Positions 7,354 to 13,281 of a DNA stretch of 19,799 nt are shown one piece after another (position 1 is the stretch's first letter; the number at the start of each line of letters is the position of its first letter). A model generated the notes under the pieces. It saw nothing but the letters and a program-made list of their open reading frames with translations, was not told the DNA's origin and ran no database searches. This stretch comes from JANRKF01 sp964518725 (lineage in GTDB: Bacteria > Pseudomonadota > Alphaproteobacteria > Rickettsiales > SXRF01), in the NCBI GenBank assembly GCA_964518725.1, contig CAZFKP010000033.1:1-19799 (forward strand), in the 5' to 3' direction. The position numbers and the translations under genes were made by a program.

Positions 7354-7357
7354 GGAG
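7354..7357 (+). promoter_or_regulatory. Shine-Dalgarno site that sets the histone-like start at 7364
   Basis: GGAG lies 6 bases before ATG 7364-7366. The in-frame ATG at 7328 would add 12 residues unlike the rest of the protein (MFWIHLTKMELL), so 7364 is preferred. Confidence 0.6.
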
Positions 7358-7363
7358 TTACTT

Positions 7364-7621
7364 ATGATGAAGAAAGCCAAAAAACCAGCTGCTAAAAAAG
7401 CAGCTAAGAAACCAGCCGCTAAAAAAGTAGCTAAAAAAGCTGTTAAAAAAGTAGCTAAAAAAGCTGCTAAAAAGCCAGCTGCCAAGAAAAAAGTGGCTAA
7501 AAAAGCCGCTAAAAAACCAGCTGCTAAAAAAGCTGCTAAAAAACCAGCTGCGAAGAAAAAAGTTGGCATCAGCCTTCTGAAAGCTTCTTCTGCTAAAAAA
7601 GTTACCCCAATCCGCCTCTAA
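7364..7621 (+). CDS. Histone H1-like Lys/Ala/Pro repeat protein
   Basis: The 85-residue protein is almost wholly built from AAKK, PAAKK and VAKK units (residues 3-67) and ends in a non-repeat tail, VGISLLKASSAKKVTPIRL. It is extremely basic and has no acidic residue. This matches bacterial histone H1-like proteins (HctB/Hc2 type and Lys/Ala-rich C-termini of other nucleoid proteins), which bind DNA electrostatically and may compact the nucleoid; action on RNA or polyphosphate is also possible. It is the only plus-strand gene between two long minus-strand groups and has its own terminator at 7667-7693. Codons are biased to GCT and AAA, unlike the GC-rich neighbours, which hints at high expression or repeat expansion. 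The short conserved tail may be a functional handle. The role is inferred from composition, not from a domain. Confidence 0.75.
   Translation: MMKKAKKPAAKKAAKKPAAKKVAKKAVKKVAKKAAKKPAAKKKVAKKAAKKPAAKKAAKKPAAKKKVGISLLKASSAKKVTPIRL
7373..7563 (+). repeat. Degenerate tandem repeats coding for (P/A/V)AAKK units
   Basis: The stretch repeats variants of GCTAAAAAA and CCAGCTGCTAAAAAA through most of the histone-like gene. Units are multiples of three bases, so slippage would change repeat number without breaking the frame. A-runs of six inside the units make it prone to sequencing or replication error. Confidence 0.75.
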
Positions 7622-7666
7622 TACAGGATTGGTTTAAGAGTCAAACTCCCATTGACTTAAAAATAA

Positions 7667-7693
7667 GGGGCACTTTTCGGTGCCCCTTTTTTT
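7667..7693 (+). terminator. Intrinsic terminator of the histone-like gene
   Basis: GGGGCAC (7667-7673) pairs with GTGCCCC (7680-7686) around TTTTCG, followed by seven T (7687-7693). The T-run overlaps the nnr stop codon on the other strand. In the reverse direction the stem is followed by a T-rich stretch, so it may also end nnr transcripts. Confidence 0.9.
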
Positions 7694-9038
7694 ATGGCCG
7701 CACACTGCCAAGCGCCGGGATTAAATCCTCCGCCGTGAAAAACCGCCCCAGTGTTTTTGCCGCCTCGCCATGCAGCCAGACTCCGGCACAGGCCGCATCG
7801 AATGCGTTCATCCCCTGCGCCAGCAATCCCGCAATCAACCCCGCCAGTACGTCGCCACTTCCGGCCGTGGCGAGCCCTGCCGGCGCGTTGCCGTTGATGA
7901 CAAGCGGTTTCCCAGCCTGTGCAATCACTGTATCGCTGCCTTTATATACCAGCACACCGGGATAATGGTTGATCGCACGCTCCACCGCAGCGATTTTGTT
8001 TTCATGCTGACCGAATAACCGGGTGAATTCGCCTTCGTGCGGCGTAATGATGGTAGTGGCGCGAGCATGCCGCACCACTTCTTTTTGCAGCGCATCGGCA
8101 TCGAGTATGCACGGCTTGCCACTTTCCAGCATGGTGACGGCACGCACTACCGTCTGCTCATGGACACCCGCCCCCGGACCAATGGCAAGCGCCTTCACCC
8201 GCGGTTCATGCACCAGCGCATAAAATTCATCGTTGTTGGCTGCCGGTTTGGTCATCACCGCCGCTAAGCTTGCGGCGTAAATTGGTAATGTCTGCGCGTC
8301 GACGATAACCGATACCGCCCCCGCACCAACTTTGAGCGCCGCGTTTGCCGTGAGCTTGGCCGCACCGGTGCTGGCAAGCATGCCGCCCATTACCAGTGCA
8401 TGGCCACGCGAATATTTATGTCCACCCGGTTTGGGATGGGGTAGTTTCCAGCGAGCCGGTGTATTGAGGTAAGCGCCTGCCTCCGGCACCGCGATCCCGA
8501 TATCCATGATATGCAGCATGCCGGTGTGCGCCTTGCCGGGGAGCAGGAAATGCCCGCGTTTGGCGCTGGCAAAGGTAATCGTATGATCGGCCTTCACCGC
8601 ACACCCCGTCACTTCGCCCGTAGTGGCGTTGATCCCACTCGCGATATCACAGGCCACGACCGGACACCCGGCCGCATTCATCGCTGCGATGGCCTCCACA
8701 AACTGGTCGGTCATTTCCTTGTTAAGCCCCGTGCCAAGCAGCGCGTCGATAATCAGCTCGGCATTATAAAGCAGCCCGCTGATATTTTCCTGCGGCGTGG
8801 CGATAGTGACATCCCATCCCTGTTCCTTGAGGAGGCCAGCGGCGATGCGCCCGTCCCCACCATTATTGCCGAACCCGCACACGACCACCGTGCGGCAGGG
8901 CTCGAAATGCCTTGTTATTACCGACACCAGCGCTTCGGCCGCACGCTGCATCAGCACCGATTCCGGAGTTCCGCTTTTGATCGTGGCCTGATCAGCAGCG
9001 CGCATTTCATCGGCGGTGAGAAGTGGAATGGATTTCAT
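7692..9038 (-). CDS. nnr: Bifunctional NAD(P)H-hydrate repair enzyme (epimerase + ADP/ATP-dependent dehydratase)
   Basis: This cytosolic metabolite-repair enzyme restores damaged NAD(P)H hydrates. The N-terminal YjeF_N/NnrE domain (about 1-210) shows GFGNNGGDGR at 55-64, DALLGTGLN and DIASGINATTGEV and epimerises the R hydrate to S. The C-terminal ribokinase-like NnrD domain (about 225-445) shows GGHKYSRGHALVMGG, TPHEGEFTRLF and LATAGSGDVLAGLIAGLL and dehydrates the S form. With the start at ATG 9038 it has 448 residues, slightly below the roughly 500 usual. An upstream in-frame ATG at 9089 would add 17 residues lacking family similarity and run through a stem-loop. It lies 72 bases after pnp and is probably an end gene of that operon or a separate unit. 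Confidence in function is high from the two clear motif sets. Confidence 0.93.
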   Translation of the reverse strand: MKSIPLLTADEMRAADQATIKSGTPESVLMQRAAEALVSVITRHFEPCRTVVVCGFGNNGGDGRIAAGLLKEQGWDVTIATPQENISGLLYNAELIIDALLGTGLNKEMTDQFVEAIAAMNAAGCPVVACDIASGINATTGEVTGCAVKADHTITFASAKRGHFLLPGKAHTGMLHIMDIGIAVPEAGAYLNTPARWKLPHPKPGGHKYSRGHALVMGGMLASTGAAKLTANAALKVGAGAVSVIVDAQTLPIYAASLAAVMTKPAANNDEFYALVHEPRVKALAIGPGAGVHEQTVVRAVTMLESGKPCILDADALQKEVVRHARATTIITPHEGEFTRLFGQHENKIAAVERAINHYPGVLVYKGSDTVIAQAGKPLVINGNAPAGLATAGSGDVLAGLIAGLLAQGMNAFDAACAGVWLHGEAAKTLGRFFTAEDLIPALGSVRP

Positions 9039-9050
9039 CGTAGCATCATA

Positions 9051-9088
9051 GCAAAATCCCTCCGTTTTTTCAAACGAAGGGATTTGCA
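9051..9088 (-). terminator. Stem-loop after pnp, possible terminator
   Basis: AAATCCCT pairs perfectly with AGGGATTT across the pnp-nnr gap, with two further C-G pairs above a mismatch and outer GC pairs. The loop is A/T-rich. It begins about 22 bases after the pnp stop. Only four T follow on the minus strand, so termination would be partial; a 3'-end stabilising or processing role is also possible. Confidence 0.45.
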
Positions 9089-9110
9089 TTGATTAGATAA
9101 ACGCAGCACG

Positions 9111-11255
9111 TTATGCCGAAGCAGCGTCTTTCTTCTCGCGTTTGCCGACCTTATCCGAGATATCCTCGCCGGTGGCCTGATCAACGACGCGCATGGAGAG
9201 GCGAACTTTGCCTGTACGGCCATCAATTTCCAGCACTTTCACTTTCACCATGTCACCTTCTTTTACCACGTCGTCGGTTTTGGCAACGCGGTAGTCAGCG
9301 AGTTCGGAGATGTGAACGAGGCCGTCTTTACCCGGCATGAAGGTAACGAATGCGCCGAAATCGACGTTGCGCGCCACTTTACCCTCGTAGATGCGGCCAA
9401 TTTCCGCCTCTGCCACGATGCCATACACCCAATCATAGGCTTTTTTTCCCGACTCTTCGTTGACGGCGGCGATTTTCACCAGGCCGTCATCATCGATGTC
9501 GATTTTAGCACCCGTCACTTCGCAAATTTCACGGATCACCTTGCCGCCCGAGCCAATGACTTCGCGGATTTTCTCTTTCGGGATCTGCAGGGTGGTGATG
9601 CGCGGCGCGGTTGCACCGACGCTTTCACGGCTGCCGGTGAGCGCTTTGCTCATTTCGCCGAGGATGTGCTTACGGCCACCATGTGCCTGCTCAAGCGCAA
9701 TTTTCATGATCTCTTCGGTGATGCCGTCGATCTTGATGTCCATCTGCAGCGCGGTGATACCAGCTTCGGTACCGGCTACCTTGAAGTCCATGTCGCCCAG
9801 GTGATCTTCGTCGCCCAGGATATCCGAAAGAACCACAAACGCGTCCTTTTCCTTGATGAGCCCCATGGCGATGCCAGCCACCGGACGTTTCAGCGGAACA
9901 CCCGCATCCATCATCGCCAGCGACGAGCCGCAGACGGTCGCCATCGAGGACGAGCCGTTCGACTCAGTGATTTCCGACACCATACGCAGTGTGTATGGGA
10001 AATCTTCTTTGCTTGGAAGCAGCGGGTGAATGGCGCGCCATGCCAGCTTGCCATGGCCGATTTCGCGGCGGCCAGGACCACTCATTCTTCCTGTTTCGCC
10101 AACAGAATAAGGCGGGAAGTTGTAGTGAAGCATGAAGTTTTCGGTGTATTCGCCGTCAATCGCGTCGATACGCTGCTCATCCTGGCCGGTGCCGAGGGTG
10201 GCCACAACGATCGCCTGCGTTTCACCGCGGGTAAAGAGCGCCGAGCCATGCACCATCGGCAGCACGCTGACCTGGCAGTCGATGTTGCGGATGCTGGTGG
10301 GGCCACGGCCATCGATACGGGTTTTGTTTTTTACCAGATCGCCGCGAACGATATCTTGCTCTACTTTTTTCAAGTACGAACCGACCATTTTCTCGTCCAT
10401 GCCCTCGGCAACAACAAGCTGTTCTTTGACCAATTTCTTGATATCGCCAAGCTTGTTGGAGCGCTCTTGTTTACCAAGAATTTTGTAAGCATCACGCAGA
10501 CCGCTTTCCGCCAATCCGCGGATGCGGGTGATGAGGGCTTCATCGGTTTTGTAGGTGAACTCCCACGGATCTTTGGCCGCTTGTTCCGCCAGCTCAATAA
10601 TCATGTTGATAACCGGCTGCATGCCTTTATGTCCGGCAACCACCGCGCCCAGCATCACATCTTCCGACAGCTCCTTCGCTTCGGATTCCACCATCATCAC
10701 CGAACGCGCAGTCGCGGCAACGACGAGGTCGAGGTCGCTGGTTTCGAGTTCTGCTTTGGTGGGATTGATGGCATATTCACCGTTGATATAGCCCACACGT
10801 GCCGCAGCAATCGGCCCCATGAACGGGATGCCAGAAATGGTGAGTGCCGCCGATGCGCCAACCATGGCAACGATGTCGGCATCGTTTTCCAGATCGTGCG
10901 ACAGCAGGGTGCACACCACTTGCACTTCGTTATAAAAACCTTCCGGGAAGAGAGGACGGATCGGACGGTCGATCAGGCGGGAGGTGAGCACTTCTTTCTC
11001 AGAAGGTTTGCCTTCGCGCTTAAAAAAGCCACCCGGGATTTTGCCAGCAGCAAACGCTTTTTCCTGATAGTGAATAGTAAGCGGAAAGAAATCGACATCC
11101 GCTTTCGGCGCCTTGGCACCCACCACCGTGCAGAGCACCGAGGTATTGCCATAAGTGGCAAGGACTGCGCCATCCGCCTGGCGGGCGATGCGGCCGGTTT
11201 CCAGCGTTAAGGTTTTACCAGCCCACTCGATCGACTTACGTGTAATATTAAACAT
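9111..11255 (-). CDS. pnp: Polyribonucleotide nucleotidyltransferase (PNPase)
   Basis: PNPase degrades RNA 3' to 5' by phosphorolysis and is a degradosome component in the cytosol. The 714-residue product has the full family layout: RNase PH domain 1 (GRIARQADGAVLATYG near residue 20), a helical linker at about 240-310, RNase PH domain 2 with the catalytic aspartates in DILGDEDHLGDMDFKVAGT, a KH domain (IREVIGSGGKVIREI) and a C-terminal S1 domain (GKVARNVDFGAFVTFMPGKDGLVHISEL). Length matches E. coli (711). An AGGA SD precedes the ATG at 11255. In many bacteria pnp directly follows rpsO and is autoregulated through its 5' leader; here a 133-residue gene separates the two and the gap before pnp is only 30 bases, so the usual leader hairpin is not obvious. 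There are no missing key residues. Confidence 0.97.
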   Translation of the reverse strand: MFNITRKSIEWAGKTLTLETGRIARQADGAVLATYGNTSVLCTVVGAKAPKADVDFFPLTIHYQEKAFAAGKIPGGFFKREGKPSEKEVLTSRLIDRPIRPLFPEGFYNEVQVVCTLLSHDLENDADIVAMVGASAALTISGIPFMGPIAAARVGYINGEYAINPTKAELETSDLDLVVAATARSVMMVESEAKELSEDVMLGAVVAGHKGMQPVINMIIELAEQAAKDPWEFTYKTDEALITRIRGLAESGLRDAYKILGKQERSNKLGDIKKLVKEQLVVAEGMDEKMVGSYLKKVEQDIVRGDLVKNKTRIDGRGPTSIRNIDCQVSVLPMVHGSALFTRGETQAIVVATLGTGQDEQRIDAIDGEYTENFMLHYNFPPYSVGETGRMSGPGRREIGHGKLAWRAIHPLLPSKEDFPYTLRMVSEITESNGSSSMATVCGSSLAMMDAGVPLKRPVAGIAMGLIKEKDAFVVLSDILGDEDHLGDMDFKVAGTEAGITALQMDIKIDGITEEIMKIALEQAHGGRKHILGEMSKALTGSRESVGATAPRITTLQIPKEKIREVIGSGGKVIREICEVTGAKIDIDDDGLVKIAAVNEESGKKAYDWVYGIVAEAEIGRIYEGKVARNVDFGAFVTFMPGKDGLVHISELADYRVAKTDDVVKEGDMVKVKVLEIDGRTGKVRLSMRVVDQATGEDISDKVGKREKKDAASA

Positions 11256-11285
11256 TCTCTATCTCTCTTTCCTACAAAATTAAAT

Positions 11286-11687
11286 TTACCTAATTACCCC
11301 ATCCTTAGCGTATACCTCCGACAAGGTGTAATCCTCACCGAGCAAATCCCTAGCCTGTGCATGCGTCATCACGAACGCCCCGGAAGTTGCCCCCCACTTG
11401 ATACGAAGCTTGGGCATTGTTTTTATGTCAACAACCGAAGCATCAATGCCCATCCCGTTCAAAAGCCCGACATAGAGTTCCGGATCCCGAACCTTTGCAA
11501 CCAAACACCCGAATGGCCTGCCCGGAGGAGGAGAAACGGCACACTTCACTATGCTGTGGTCACCTCCTAATTGCCTTTTAATTTCATCAAACTCAGCTGT
11601 ACCGGTCAAGACGGCGGTAACTCTCGGCCTATCACTGGATGTTAGAGATTTGATCGCGTTCAAAGAGTCGGGGCCGACAGACGCCAT
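11286..11687 (-). CDS. Unrecognised 133-residue protein between rpsO and pnp
   Basis: I do not recognise this family. The protein has no signal peptide, membrane helix or clear coiled coil and looks soluble. It has a mixed alpha/beta pattern with hydrophobic strands (RVTAVLTGT, FGCLVAKV, GAFVMTHA) and only one cysteine, C49, besides C61. A Pro/Gly stretch SPPPGRPFGC occupies 52-61. The start at 11687 is 4 bases after rpsO, and an AGGAAG SD is formed by the last rpsO codons, so it is clearly set up to be translated with the operon. Its base composition looks a little more AT-rich than its neighbours, compatible with a later insertion. Its position is where the pnp leader would normally lie. 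It may be lineage-specific; function is unknown. Confidence 0.7.
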   Translation of the reverse strand: MASVGPDSLNAIKSLTSSDRPRVTAVLTGTAEFDEIKRQLGGDHSIVKCAVSPPPGRPFGCLVAKVRDPELYVGLLNGMGIDASVVDIKTMPKLRIKWGATSGAFVMTHAQARDLLGEDYTLSEVYAKDGVIR

Positions 11688-11691
11688 GATA

Positions 11692-11955
11692 TTACTTCCT
11701 GATGCCCAGTTTTTTGATGAGGTTTTCGTAGCGTTCGTTGTCTTTGCTTTTCAGGTAATCCAGAAGGCGGCGGCGGCGTCCGACCATGATCAGCAGGCCG
11801 CGGCGTGAATGGTGATCTTTTTTATGCTCGCTGAAATGCTCGGTCAGGTGGTTGATCCGGCCGGTGAGCAGTGCCACCTGCACTTCCGGCGAACCGGAAT
11901 CGTTGGCAGAGGTGGCAAATTCCTTGATGGTATCTTGTTTTGCTTTAAGCGACAT
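11692..11955 (-). CDS. rpsO: 30S ribosomal protein S15
   Basis: S15 binds 16S rRNA at the central-domain three-way junction early in 30S assembly. The 87-residue product is near the usual 89 and has the family signatures GSPEVQVALLTGRINHLTEHF and HHSRRGLLIMVGRRRRLLDYL, with the SPEVQ and HSRRGL rRNA contacts intact. Its SD, AGGAG, overlaps the truB stop codon 11 bases upstream, so it is part of the rimP-pnp operon. In E. coli S15 represses its own translation through a leader pseudoknot; the 11-base gap here leaves room only if truB coding sequence takes part. It is followed after 4 bases by an unrecognised gene rather than by pnp. Confidence 0.97.
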   Translation of the reverse strand: MSLKAKQDTIKEFATSANDSGSPEVQVALLTGRINHLTEHFSEHKKDHHSRRGLLIMVGRRRRLLDYLKSKDNERYENLIKKLGIRK

Positions 11956-11966
11956 CGCAGCGTCTC

Positions 11967-12857
11967 CTATGTTGTAATGTTAAAAACTCTCTCGGGTTTT
12001 ACGAGGCGAGCGTCCGTGCGGGCAATAGCGACAAGCGTTTCCCCGTGGATACAGGCGATGATCGAACCGCTTGCAAGTGAGGAAGGCTTCTCGAACCATT
12101 GGCCGCGCTTGAGGAGCGCCGCCTCTTTCTCGTCCAGCCGGTATGCCAAGATGTCGTCCAGCACCGTTTGGGGAGGGTTGATAAAACCGAGGTCGCCCTT
12201 ATGCACTAAATCCTCAAGCTTTTCCAGTGAAATCGCACTATTTTCGATGAATTTTCCGACCGTTACGCGCCGGAGCATTGAAACATAACCATAAACCCCC
12301 AGCACCCGCCCCATATCACGTGCCAACGAACGGATATACGTACCCTTACCGCAGCGACAGAGGAAGGTCGTTTCATCAGCAGAATCAGCCACTTGGACGG
12401 AAAGCTCATCCACCCGCACCGTGCGCGCTTCCAGCGTCATTTCCTCGCCGCCCCGCGCCGCTTCATACGCCCGAACCCCGGCCTGCTTGATGGCCGAGAA
12501 GGCAGGCGGCACCTGCATAATTTCGCCGGTGAATTGCGGCAGAACGGCCTCAATGTCGGCCACGGAGGGGCGTTTATCGCTCGTTTTGGTCACCTCGCCT
12601 TCCATGTCATCGGTATTGCGCTCGGCACCCCAGGCCACGGTGAAACTATAGGCCTTCGCCGCATCCATCGCATAAGGAATCAGCTTCGTCGCCTCCCCCA
12701 CCGCCAGCGGCAACACCCCGGTCGCCAGCGGATCGAGCGTCCCGCCATGGCCGATTTTAAGGCCAAGTTTTCTGAGGTTCAGTATTTTTTTAACCCTGTC
12801 GACAGCAAATGCCGAGGACATGCCCAGCGGCTTATCCAGGTTGATCCAGCCGTGCAT
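11967..12857 (-). CDS. truB: tRNA pseudouridine(55) synthase
   Basis: TruB converts U55 of the tRNA T-loop to pseudouridine and also acts as a tRNA chaperone. The 296-residue product starts with the typical GWINLDKPLGMSSAFAV and carries the catalytic aspartate D42 in GHGGTLDPLATGVLPLAVG. Further family motifs are KAYSFTVAWGAERNTDDMEGE, QVPPAFSAIKQAGVRAYEAAR and CGKGTYIRSLARDMG. The C-terminal part is a short PUA-like region. The ATG begins one base after the rbfA stop, so the two are translationally coupled. This order, rbfA-truB-rpsO, is the classical one. Nothing is missing. Confidence 0.97.
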   Translation of the reverse strand: MHGWINLDKPLGMSSAFAVDRVKKILNLRKLGLKIGHGGTLDPLATGVLPLAVGEATKLIPYAMDAAKAYSFTVAWGAERNTDDMEGEVTKTSDKRPSVADIEAVLPQFTGEIMQVPPAFSAIKQAGVRAYEAARGGEEMTLEARTVRVDELSVQVADSADETTFLCRCGKGTYIRSLARDMGRVLGVYGYVSMLRRVTVGKFIENSAISLEKLEDLVHKGDLGFINPPQTVLDDILAYRLDEKEAALLKRGQWFEKPSSLASGSIIACIHGETLVAIARTDARLVKPERVFNITT

Positions 12858-12858
12858 T

Positions 12859-13266
12859 TTATTCCTTCGGCTCTAAATCTTTTGCCACTTCCGGCTTTTT
12901 GAGCAAGAGGTCGATTTTTTCAGCCACTTCGAATGATTCATCGAGCGAGAAGTGGATTTTCGGCATATAGCGCAACGCCATTTTCTTAGAGACGAGGTAG
13001 CGCAGCTCCGGTGCCGCAATTTTTAGCGCTTCCAGAAGCTCTTTCTTGTTCTGGCCACCAAGCGGCATCACGAACGCGGTTGCGTTTTTCATGTCCGGCG
13101 CCACACGCACTTCCGAGACGGTGATCGAGGCGTTCGCCAGACTTGGGAAATTGCATTCGCCGCGCAGGAAAATCTCCGACAGCGCCCGGCGGATTTCCTC
13201 GCCAACACGCTTGGGACGCTGACCCTGCTGGCCTTTGCTGGAAAATAAATCGTGTAGTTTTGCCAT
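12859..13266 (-). CDS. rbfA: 30S ribosome-binding factor RbfA
   Basis: RbfA is a single KH-domain protein that helps late 16S maturation and cold adaptation by binding the 30S neck region. The 135-residue product has the expected features: RPKRVGEEIRRALSEIF at about 17-33, ITVSEVRVAPDMKNATAFV at about 48-66, and APELRYLVSKKMALRYMPKIHFSLDES at about 89-115, with the KH interruption characteristic of the family. It lies 15 bases after infB and one base before truB. The length is normal. A Lys-rich tail follows, ending KDLEPKE. Confidence 0.95.
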   Translation of the reverse strand: MAKLHDLFSSKGQQGQRPKRVGEEIRRALSEIFLRGECNFPSLANASITVSEVRVAPDMKNATAFVMPLGGQNKKELLEALKIAAPELRYLVSKKMALRYMPKIHFSLDESFEVAEKIDLLLKKPEVAKDLEPKE

Positions 13267-13281
13267 GATATGACCCGCGGA

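Larger units (their letters stand above)
6995..7363. other. AT-rich intergenic region between the protease gene and the histone-like gene
   Basis: This 369-base divergent gap has no credible ORF. It is AT-rich at 7040-7140, with many A and T runs. On the plus strand it holds a TATAAT at 7131-7136, without a clear -35, and two stem-loops (7167-7186 and 7190-7218). An 11-base palindrome CACACGGTGTG lies at 7320-7330, 34 bases before the histone-like start. On the minus strand TATAAA inside GATATAAAA (about 7061-7066) could serve the protease gene. These are weak, base-pattern calls. Confidence 0.4.

Noticed and set aside
7373..7563. CRISPR-like or minisatellite array
   Set aside because: Repeat units are short, imperfect and in frame within a gene; there are no unique spacers of constant length.
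7288..7569. Minus-strand frame with Phe/Leu/Ala repeats, resembling a membrane protein
   Set aside because: It is the reverse complement of the Lys/Ala repeats of the histone-like gene; its apparent hydrophobicity is a by-product of that repeat.
9312..11210. 632-codon open frame on the plus strand, opposite pnp
   Set aside because: It lies wholly antisense to a clearly real pnp gene. The translation is rich in His, Arg and Phe, with no family motif, as expected from a shadow of GC-rich coding sequence.
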